Below, one piece after another: positions 17,694-22,566 of a DNA stretch of 22,566 bases. The stretch is from Flavobacteriaceae bacterium UBA5079. Its GTDB lineage: Bacteria; Bacteroidota; Bacteroidia; Flavobacteriales; Flavobacteriaceae. The stretch spans positions 560 through 23,125 of the forward strand of contig DIAL01000087.1 in the NCBI GenBank assembly GCA_002414705.1, read 5' to 3'. The first letter of the stretch is position 1; each line of letters starts with the position of its first letter. The notes below the pieces were generated by a model. That model was not told where the DNA came from. It saw nothing but the letters and a program-made list of their open reading frames with translations, and made no database searches. Made by a program: the position numbers and the translations under genes.

Positions 17694-18089
17694 TTATGAT
17701 TTTCTACGCTTATCCAAAAGATCGGGATCGTTAATAGGGTTTTCCGTTCTTTTTAATGATTTTTCAATCCCATCAATATACTCTAATGAATCGTCCACAA
17801 AAAATTCCAATTGTGGCATACGTCGTAATTGGTGTCTGGTGCGTTGCGCTAATTCGTGCTTAATTAGTGGAGCGTTGGAGCGGATTCCAACCAATAATTC
17901 TTTAGCTTTAGCATTCGGGAAAATACTTAAATATACTTTAGCAACCGATAAATCTACAGTTACTTTAACTTTTGAAACAGATATTAAAACACCTTGCATA
18001 CCACCTTCACTAGCAGCTTTTTGAAGTATTTCAACCAGATCGCGTTGTAAAACAGATCCTATTTTTTTTTGTCTTTGACTTTCTTCCAT
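17694..18089 (-). CDS. rbfA: Ribosome-binding factor A
   Basis: 30S ribosomal subunit maturation factor (16S rRNA 5' helix region) of 131 residues. It shows the KH-like RbfA fold: QRKKIGSVLQRDLVEILQK at the N-terminus, VTVDLSVAKVYLSIFP, and the C-terminal LAQRTRHQLRRMPQLEFFVDDSLEYIDGIEKSL. A -7 box ends five bases before the ATG, so the mRNA may have practically no leader. The FtsX-type permease follows on the same strand. It is divergent from methylmalonyl-CoA epimerase. Confidence 0.95.
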   Translation of the reverse strand: MEESQRQKKIGSVLQRDLVEILQKAASEGGMQGVLISVSKVKVTVDLSVAKVYLSIFPNAKAKELLVGIRSNAPLIKHELAQRTRHQLRRMPQLEFFVDDSLEYIDGIEKSLKRTENPINDPDLLDKRRKS

Positions 18090-18093
18090 GATG

Positions 18094-18101
18094 CAAAAAT
18101 A
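18094..18101 (-). promoter_or_regulatory. -7 promoter box of rbfA
   Basis: The minus-strand sequence TATTTTTG is an exact TAnnTTTG, with its final G four bases ahead of the ATG at 18089. It forms one arm of a perfect 9-bp inverted repeat with the box of the divergent gene. Confidence 0.5.
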
Positions 18102-18121
18102 CGCATATTTAAAGATTATTG

Positions 18122-18129
18122 TATTTTTG
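18122..18129 (+). promoter_or_regulatory. -7 promoter box candidate of the epimerase gene
   Basis: TATTTTTG is an exact TAnnTTTG on plus, 55 bp ahead of the ATG at 18185. It is the mirror image of the rbfA box (CAAAAATAC at 18094-18102 and GTATTTTTG at 18121-18129). Confidence 0.45.
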
Positions 18130-18184
18130 AAGATACTAAATTAGTTTTAATTAAAACAGATATCCGCTTTCACGGAAAATAAGT

Positions 18185-18589
18185 ATGAATAAAATTGAAC
18201 ATATAGGGATTGCCGTTAAAAGTTTAGAAGCATCAAATGATTTATTTTCTAAACTTTTTAATGCGCCTCATTACAAAATAGAAGAAGTGGCTAGTGAAGG
18301 TGTTAACACATCTTTTTTTCAAGTAGGCATAAATAAAATTGAACTTTTGGAAGCTACAAATCCGGATAGTCCAATAGCCAAATTTATAGAAAAACGTGGT
18401 GAAGGTATTCATCATATTGCGTTTGATGTAGATGATATTGAAGCTGAAATTAAGCGACTTGAAGCAGAAGGTTTTACCGTTTTAAACAAAACACCTAAAA
18501 AAGGAGCCGATAATAAATGGGTAGCTTTCTTGCATCCAAAATCCACAAACGGCGTCTTGATAGAGTTATGCCAAGAGATAAAGGAATAA
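18185..18589 (+). CDS. mce: Methylmalonyl-CoA epimerase
   Basis: Converts (2S)- and (2R)-methylmalonyl-CoA in propionate/succinyl-CoA metabolism. The 134-residue protein is a vicinal-oxygen-chelate (glyoxalase-like) fold with paired beta-alpha-beta-beta-beta modules: IEHIGIAVKSL at 4-14 with metal ligand His6, GEGIHHIAFDVDDI at 72-85 with His77, and LIELCQ at 125-130 with Glu127. Length and motifs match the family, and the short cobalt-binding enzyme is typical of Flavobacteriia. No mutase genes are seen nearby. Confidence 0.92.
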   Translation: MNKIEHIGIAVKSLEASNDLFSKLFNAPHYKIEEVASEGVNTSFFQVGINKIELLEATNPDSPIAKFIEKRGEGIHHIAFDVDDIEAEIKRLEAEGFTVLNKTPKKGADNKWVAFLHPKSTNGVLIELCQEIKE

Positions 18590-18595
18590 AAATAC

Positions 18596-18626
18596 TTTGA
18601 GGGTAATAAAATATGTAGTAATATTG
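18596..18626 (+). promoter_or_regulatory. Promoter of the tRNA gene
   Basis: TTTG at 18596-18599, 19 bp, then TAATATTG at 18619-18626 (one base off TAnnTTTG). The leader includes a perfect 6-bp hairpin TTAGCG/CGCTAA (18657-18671) just before the tRNA. Confidence 0.6.
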
Positions 18627-18673
18627 CACTCTCTTTGAAAAAAGAGAAACCAGAAGTTAGCGTTTCGCTAATG

Positions 18674-18747
18674 GGTCCTATAACTCAGCTGGTTAGAGTA
18701 TCTGACTCATAATCAGAAAGTCCCTGGTTCGAGCCCAGGTGGGACCA
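18674..18747 (+). tRNA. tRNA with CAT anticodon (probable tRNA-Ile2; tRNA-Met possible)
   Basis: A full cloverleaf can be drawn: acceptor GGTCCTA/TGGGACC (18674-18680 with 18740-18746), D stem ACTC/GAGT, anticodon stem TCTGA/TCAGA around CTCATAA with the anticodon at 18708-18710, T stem CCTGG/CCAGG around TTCGAGC, and discriminator A at 18747. CCA is not encoded. It may be elongator Met or the Ile tRNA whose C34 becomes lysidine. The C4-G69 and C5-G68 pairs match features reported for TilS recognition in E. coli Ile2, favouring Ile2. Accessory genes begin directly behind it. Confidence 0.93.
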
Positions 18748-18758
18748 CTTTTAAAATC

Positions 18759-18793
18759 AAGCACTTACAAATTTATTGTAGGTGCTTTTTTAT
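18759..18793 (+). terminator. Intrinsic terminator after the tRNA
   Basis: AAGCACTTACAA (18759-18770) pairs with TTGTAGGTGCTT (18776-18787, one G-U pair) around 5 nt and continues into a T-run to 18791. It may belong to the tRNA transcript or to the element end. Confidence 0.85.
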
Positions 18794-18822
18794 TTTACCT
18801 GCAACATATCGACAACAATTAG

Positions 18823-18830
18823 TAAATTTG
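18823..18830 (+). promoter_or_regulatory. -7 promoter box of the 294-aa gene
   Basis: TAAATTTG is an exact TAnnTTTG whose G is only four bases before the ATG at 18835, predicting a leaderless or nearly leaderless mRNA. No TTTG at -33. Confidence 0.5.
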
Positions 18831-18834
18831 AGAT

Positions 18835-19719
18835 ATGAATAGCACAAAAGAAAATCCTTTAGCATTTTTTGAATACATACATAATGAGAATAACATTTCA
18901 ACAGAATTGGAGTCTCAAATAGAGTATTATGACTTTCTTACTTACAGTATTAATCTACCACATACAATAAGGTACATAGAGCTAGATGAGTGGAACAATA
19001 ACGTAGCTGGAGAATTAGAAATTCAAAAAATATTTATCTCTATTTTAAGAAGAGAGTTTGAAAAAGCTAAAAAACATTTGTATCTAGCTTTTCTGAATAA
19101 TAAACCATCATCAAACTTGAACTACCTTACATTTCAGTTCAACACCATTCAAAGCTTAATTTCAAATCACCTAAATATAATTCAGAGCTATCCTTATCTA
19201 TTAATACCTTTAAGAGGCATTGTAAAATTCATCAATGACCGATTATTAATATCTGGAATGGAGGAATTTGTCTTAAATGAAAGTCAGATTGAATTTAATA
19301 TTGATGATTCTTTTAAAATAGTTGAAAAATCTAATGAACAGCTGATTCATTCTATTTTTGATTTTATGAAAGGTGAAAATGAAAGAAAAGAAACAATACT
19401 TTCTGAAGAAGACTTTGAATCTCTCATTGAATACACCACATCCTTAATTGAAGAAGAAAGGGTTCCAAAAATTAGTAAGAAACTAAAACCAAACTTATCG
19501 TCGAAAGATATAATCCGTTTTTCATATTGGGTTTTGCACAATGAATTATATACATCATCTAGCATAAGACCTTATTTTTATCAATTTATAAAAGAAGTAT
19601 TTGAGAACTTTAAGGATAATGAAATAACATCAATAAAGAGTCAGTTCGGAACTAAAGGCAGAGTTTACAGTCACGACTTTTTACCAGAAATTATTACAAA
19701 ATATCTTTCACGAGATTAA
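18835..19719 (+). CDS. Hypothetical protein of 294 aa, first gene of the element
   Basis: I do not recognise this protein. It is acidic, helix-rich and soluble, with no signal peptide or membrane segment. Residues about 55-135 are amphipathic helices (EIQKIFISILRREFEKAKK), the middle (about 150-215) is Glu/Lys-rich, and the C-terminus (about 222-292) has SSKDIIRFSYWVLHNELYTS followed by FYQFIKEVFENF. That C-terminal layout loosely recalls the C-terminal part of RteC-type regulators of Bacteroides elements, but this is a weak impression. It starts 87 bp after the tRNA and is followed by the TCTACA repeat region and the excisionase-like gene, so a role in element control is one guess, and cargo is the other. 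The ATG at 18835 is the only plausible start; the next Met is at about residue 142. Confidence 0.75.
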   Translation: MNSTKENPLAFFEYIHNENNISTELESQIEYYDFLTYSINLPHTIRYIELDEWNNNVAGELEIQKIFISILRREFEKAKKHLYLAFLNNKPSSNLNYLTFQFNTIQSLISNHLNIIQSYPYLLIPLRGIVKFINDRLLISGMEEFVLNESQIEFNIDDSFKIVEKSNEQLIHSIFDFMKGENERKETILSEEDFESLIEYTTSLIEEERVPKISKKLKPNLSSKDIIRFSYWVLHNELYTSSSIRPYFYQFIKEVFENFKDNEITSIKSQFGTKGRVYSHDFLPEIITKYLSRD

Positions 19720-19726
19720 AAAGTTT

Positions 19727-19797
19727 CTCATCTACAAGACTTCTACAAAATTTCTACTCATCTACAGATTTTAAATTTTCTCTACAAAACATCTATT
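19727..19797 (+). repeat. Cluster of TCTACA repeats with about 11-bp spacing
   Basis: TCTACA occurs at 19731, 19742, 19761 and 19781, with TCTACT at 19753 and TCTATT at 19792. Successive starts are 11, 11, 8, 20 and 11 bp apart. CTCATCTACA is duplicated at 19727-19736 and 19757-19766. The array fills the 145-bp gap ahead of the excisionase-like gene, just upstream of its promoter, and is consistent with binding sites for Xis, the integrase arm domain or a replication initiator. Confidence 0.7.
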
Positions 19798-19803
19798 AAA
19801 TTC

Positions 19804-19833
19804 TTTGCAGCCATAATCCGATACCTAAATTTT
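19804..19833 (+). promoter_or_regulatory. Promoter of the xis-DUF5131-DUF3987 operon
   Basis: TTTG at 19804-19807, 18 bp, then TAAATTTT at 19826-19833 (one base off TAnnTTTG). The expected transcript start is about 19837, 28 nt before the ATG at 19865. The TCTACA cluster ends 7 bp upstream. Confidence 0.5.
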
Positions 19834-19864
19834 ATGCTAGCAAGGTGTCATAAAAACATGAGAT

Positions 19865-20143
19865 ATGGAAAATACAGAGAATGTAGACTATCTTCAGAGA
19901 GTACAAATAATTGCTCTCAAAGAGATATTGAGTTTTAAAGAAGCACTAATTTATTTAGATGTAAGCGAATCCTTTTTATACAAATTAACACATAAGAAAT
20001 CTATTGAGTTTACTAAACCAAACGGAGGTAAAATCTATTTCAGAAAGTCAGATTTAGATAGCTGGATGTTACAGAGTCAATCTCCAAGTGCCAGAGTTTT
20101 AGAAGATAAAGTTTTGAATCATTTAAAAAGGAATGGAAGATGA
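19865..20143 (+). CDS. Excisionase-family helix-turn-helix DNA-binding protein
   Basis: Small DNA-binding protein of 92 residues with a MerR/excisionase-like (HTH_17) domain at about 18-62: LSFKEALIYLDVSESFLYKLTH, then the wing GGKIYFRKSDLDSWM. Proteins of this type bend DNA to steer integrase towards excision or act as element regulators. The gene stop overlaps the next ATG in ATGA (20140-20143), so translation of the DUF5131 gene is probably coupled. All five Arg codons are AGA or AGG. It lies directly behind the TCTACA array, its most obvious candidate target. Confidence 0.85.
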   Translation: MENTENVDYLQRVQIIALKEILSFKEALIYLDVSESFLYKLTHKKSIEFTKPNGGKIYFRKSDLDSWMLQSQSPSARVLEDKVLNHLKRNGR

Positions 20144-20913
20144 GAAACAGTAATATTTCTTGGACAAAATCCACATGGAATCCATGGATAGGTTGTAGAA
20201 AAGTATCTAAAGCTTGTAAATTTTGTTATATGCACAGAATTTTAGAAAAAGGAGGGGCTAATCCAAACACAGTTATAAAAAGTACAGTAAGTTTTAATGC
20301 ACCATTAAAATGGGAAAAAGGCAGAAAGATATTTACATGTTCAATGTCAGATTTCTTTATAGAAGAAGCTGATGAATGGAGAGAAGAAGCATGGAAAGTT
20401 ATTAAACAAACAAGACAACACACATACTTAATTCTAACTAAAAGACCTGAAAGGATAAAAGAGAATTTACCAATCGATTGGAATAGTGAAAATTATCCAC
20501 ATGTATGGATTGGTGTAACTGTTGAAGACCAAGAAAGTGTTGGTAGAATTCACTATTTAGATGAATTTGGATGTAGTGTAAAATGGGTGTCTTTTGAACC
20601 ATTATTGGGCGAAGTTTACTTAACAGGAAAAGAACTTTCAATTATAGACTGGGCTGTTATTGGTGGAGAATCTGGCAATAGGAAAGGTAAATACCAATTC
20701 AGAAAATCAGAGTTAAGTTGGTTTATGTCATTAATGTATCAGTTTGAGAAGGAAGATACTCCATATTTTTTCAAGCAGTTTGGTACATGGTATCATTATA
20801 ATCAATTCAAACTAAAGGACTGGAAAGGAGAAAAACAGTGTGAAAATTTCCCAAAGAGTTTTGAAATTAGACAATATCCTAAAACAAATTATTATGGAAA
20901 GAAGGCACATTGA
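20140..20913 (+). CDS. DUF5131 (phage Gp37/Gp68) family three-cysteine protein
   Basis: Protein of 257 residues with the family hallmarks in order: WNPWIGC...ACKFCY giving Cys19-x6-Cys26-x2-Cys29, TCSMSDFF (66-73), LILTKRPER (97-105), WIGVTVEDQ (123-131), WVSFEPLLGEV (149-159), AVIGGESGN (172-180) and TPYFFKQFGTW (207-217). The three cysteines recall a radical-SAM 4Fe-4S cluster but with CX6CX2C spacing rather than CX3CX2C. The reaction is not known. Family members are often found in phages and next to TcmP genes; no TcmP-like gene is visible here. All 12 Arg codons are AGA (10) or AGG (2), unlike the core genes. It overlaps xis by 4 bp and the DUF3987 gene by 20 bp. Confidence 0.9.
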   Translation: MRNSNISWTKSTWNPWIGCRKVSKACKFCYMHRILEKGGANPNTVIKSTVSFNAPLKWEKGRKIFTCSMSDFFIEEADEWREEAWKVIKQTRQHTYLILTKRPERIKENLPIDWNSENYPHVWIGVTVEDQESVGRIHYLDEFGCSVKWVSFEPLLGEVYLTGKELSIIDWAVIGGESGNRKGKYQFRKSELSWFMSLMYQFEKEDTPYFFKQFGTWYHYNQFKLKDWKGEKQCENFPKSFEIRQYPKTNYYGKKAH

Positions 20914-22168
20914 TAAGCATATTTATAATAGACTACCTGAAGACTTAATTAAGTTAACAGAGCCTTTTGGAAGCAGAGAAAAGGATATAGTATTGTTGTC
21001 AAGTCTAGGGGCTTTAAGTAGTTGTTTGCCTAATGTTAATGGAGTGTATGATGGGGATTTTGTTTATCCTCATCTGTACTTGATGGTCATTGCACCAGCA
21101 GCATCAGGAAAAGGCGTAATGAACTATTCAAGACTACTTATAGAGCCAATTCACGACAAGATTTTTAAAGAAAGCAAAACAGACTACTTGATATGTGAAG
21201 AAAGTAATAAAAACAGAAAAAATGATGAGGCAGTATGTCCAGAAGTAAAAGTGAAAATTTTACCAGCTAATATCAGTAGCGCAGAAATGCATTCGTTTTT
21301 AGAGTCAAGTGAACATGGACTATTAATAATGGAATCGGAGGCAGATACTTTGAGTAATATGCTTAAAAATGATTGGAGTAATTATTCTGATGTTTTAAGA
21401 AAGGCATTTCATCATGAACCAGTATCTGTGAGTAGAAAAACAGATAAAGTTTTTGTTGAAGTTAAAGAGCCAAAGTTGTCTATGGTAATAAGTGGAACAC
21501 CAGACCAATTGAAACCCTTGATAAAATCAAGAGAAAATGGTTTGTTCTCTAGGTTTATGATTTACAATTTTGATGAAATCACAGACTTTAAAGATGTTTT
21601 TGCTACGAAAACCAGAAACAATAAAACAGTTTTTGATGAGGTTGGTAAAGATATATTCAATATGTATGGCGAATTAGCTAAACTTGATAAGCCGATAGAG
21701 TTTTGCTTCACAGACCAACAACAGAAGAAGTTTTTAAGCATTATAAGACCTATAAGAGCTGATATTGTTAATAACCATTCACAATCTTTTATTTCAAACT
21801 TACATAGGCATGGATTAGTGTTTTTTAGAATCGCCATGATTTTGACTGCTTTAAGAAATAAAGAAAATTTTGGTTCACAGGATATAATTTATTGTTCTAA
21901 TAATGACTTTTTAGTTGCTTCACAGCTTATGAAAACATTATTAAGACATAGTCAATTTACCTTTAACTCTATTGAAACAGGAGATTTGTCTATACAAGAT
22001 GAAAACATTTTAGATGACTTAAAATCCACTTTCACAAGGCAAGAAGCTATCGATGTTGGCGAAAAGTATGGAATACCTACAAGAACAATAGATGATAAGT
22101 TAGCTCAATGGAAAAAGAGAAAATACATTTTTAAGCACAGCAGAGGTAAATACAAAAAACGAATGTAA
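20894..22168 (+). CDS. DUF3987 (YfjI-like) P-loop protein, element replication or helicase-type
   Basis: Protein of 424 residues of the DUF3987 family, commonly found in phages and integrative elements. Residues 66-75 carry a P-loop-like IAPAASGKGV (Lys73), 142-151 a Walker B-like GLLIMESEAD, then VISGTPDQ and a GLFSRFMIY segment typical of these ATPases. The C-terminus (about 365-424) is a winged-helix-like tail ending in a very basic KHSRGKYKKR. The ATG at 20894 overlaps the preceding gene by 20 bp. A GTG at 20840 would add 18 residues and has AAGGAG 10 bp ahead of it, so it remains possible. A helicase/primase-like role in element replication is an inference. A terminator follows at 22194. 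Confidence 0.85.
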   Translation: MERRHIDKHIYNRLPEDLIKLTEPFGSREKDIVLLSSLGALSSCLPNVNGVYDGDFVYPHLYLMVIAPAASGKGVMNYSRLLIEPIHDKIFKESKTDYLICEESNKNRKNDEAVCPEVKVKILPANISSAEMHSFLESSEHGLLIMESEADTLSNMLKNDWSNYSDVLRKAFHHEPVSVSRKTDKVFVEVKEPKLSMVISGTPDQLKPLIKSRENGLFSRFMIYNFDEITDFKDVFATKTRNNKTVFDEVGKDIFNMYGELAKLDKPIEFCFTDQQQKKFLSIIRPIRADIVNNHSQSFISNLHRHGLVFFRIAMILTALRNKENFGSQDIIYCSNNDFLVASQLMKTLLRHSQFTFNSIETGDLSIQDENILDDLKSTFTRQEAIDVGEKYGIPTRTIDDKLAQWKKRKYIFKHSRGKYKKRM

Positions 22169-22193
22169 GTATGTAATTACTGCAATAACTGTA

Positions 22194-22226
22194 AAGACTA
22201 CTCCAATTTCTGGGGTAGTCTTATTC
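22194..22226 (+). terminator. Intrinsic terminator between the DUF3987 and integrase genes
   Basis: AAGACTACTCC (22194-22204) pairs with GGGGTAGTCTT (22212-22222, one T-G pair) around 7 nt and runs into TTATT. It separates the xis operon from the integrase gene. Confidence 0.7.
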
Positions 22227-22246
22227 ACAAAATAAAATATAGAATT

Positions 22247-22566
22247 ATGATACGAGCAACAATAAAATTGATGCTAGATGGGAAACCTATGGCTGATGGC
22301 GACTATGCTGTTTACTTAAGAATTTTGAAAGATAGAAAGCAAAAGAAGATTAGTTTAGGTCTATCATGTAAGAAAGAGAATTTTGTAAATGAATCTTTTA
22401 CAAAGCAGCATCCAAGCTACCAAACAGAAAATGAAATACTATTAAAACTAAAAGGAAGAGCATTAGAAATTATAAGGTCATTTAAACTTGACCATAAGAA
22501 TTTTACTTTAGAAGAATTTGAAGAAGCCTTCAGAGGTGTTAAAACAACACAAAGAGTGAAGGTGAT
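22247..22566 (+). CDS. Tyrosine-recombinase-type integrase, N-terminal part (cut by window edge)
   Basis: The first 106 codons of an integrase, open to the window end. Residues 1 to about 50 (MIRATIKLMLDGKPMADGDYAVYLRILKDRKQKKISLGLSC) have the three-strand shape of the arm-type DNA-binding domain of Bacteroidota phage integrases, where a strand pairs with basic KDRKQKK. The helical SAM-like core-binding domain begins around residue 70-95. The catalytic R-H-R-Y domain lies beyond the window, so activity cannot be judged. It has its own start behind a terminator and is expected to act on the element ends together with the excisionase-like protein. Confidence 0.85.
   Translation, partial: MIRATIKLMLDGKPMADGDYAVYLRILKDRKQKKISLGLSCKKENFVNESFTKQHPSYQTENEILLKLKGRALEIIRSFKLDHKNFTLEEFEEAFRGVKTTQRVKV

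Larger units (their letters stand above)
18748..22566 (+). mobile_element. Integrative element or satellite downstream of the tRNA (right end outside window)
   Basis: The segment behind the tRNA 3' end carries an unrecognised gene, an excisionase-like HTH gene, DUF5131 and DUF3987 genes in an overlapping operon, and the 5' part of an integrase, all on plus. Arginine codon use differs sharply from the core genes. Placement at a tRNA 3' end is the classic site for tyrosine recombinases. No second copy of the tRNA 3' sequence is visible up to the window edge, so attR and total length are unknown. Confidence 0.75.

Noticed and set aside
19727..19797. TCTACA repeats as a CRISPR array
   Set aside because: Units are 6-10 bp with no constant spacer length and no cas genes nearby; a protein-binding cluster is a better reading.
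20140..22168. Complete defence system claim (DUF5131 plus TcmP)
   Set aside because: No TcmP-like gene is visible in the window, and DUF3987 is better explained as an element replication ATPase; defence remains only a hypothesis.
18748..22566. Second copy of the tRNA 3' end marking the right end of the element
   Set aside because: Reading through to 22566 I see no repeat of the T-arm/acceptor sequence; the right end is probably outside.

Overview
The window looks like chromosomal DNA of a marine-type member of the Flavobacteriaceae (Bacteroidota). The grounds are low GC content, Bacteroidota -7 promoter boxes (TAnnTTTG) ahead of many genes with almost no Shine-Dalgarno sequences, several short lipoprotein signal peptides, a CarboxypepD_reg/TonB-receptor-type outer-membrane protein, and flavobacterial versions of LepA, DusB, RbfA and methylmalonyl-CoA epimerase. 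No genus can be named from this alone.

Positions 1-18747 are ordinary core genome. From left to right on the minus strand come the 5' part of an M1 metallopeptidase lipoprotein (running off the left edge), an S8 subtilisin-like lipoprotein and an MBL-fold hydrolase. Then on plus come a DUF202 membrane protein and a CPA-type cation:proton antiporter with a TrkA_N-like domain. On minus follow an AAA_14/DUF4143 ATPase and lepA. Next are a TonB-receptor-like outer-membrane barrel (plus), a TolB-like PD40 lipoprotein (minus), an M28 peptidase with a PDZ domain, a DUF4345 membrane protein and dusB (plus), rbfA and an FtsX/LolE-like permease (minus), and methylmalonyl-CoA epimerase plus a CAT-anticodon tRNA (plus). 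Theme: secreted or envelope peptidases mixed with translation and ribosome-maturation housekeeping genes.

Positions 18748-22566 are accessory. Directly behind the tRNA 3' end lie an unrecognised 294-aa gene, a cluster of TCTACA repeats mostly 11 bp apart, an excisionase-like HTH gene, a DUF5131 (phage Gp37/Gp68) three-cysteine gene overlapping it by 4 bp, a DUF3987 ATPase overlapping that in turn, a terminator, and the first 106 codons of a tyrosine-recombinase-type integrase cut by the right edge. Arginine codons switch from almost all CGN in the core dusB gene to all AGR in the DUF5131 gene. This reads as a tRNA-targeted integrative element or satellite. Its right end is outside the window.

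The most unusual signals are the phased TCTACA array in front of the excisionase gene, the compact xis-DUF5131-DUF3987 operon with no visible TcmP partner, and a tandem pair of 32-bp palindromic repeats covering the promoter of the AAA_14/DUF4143 ATPase.
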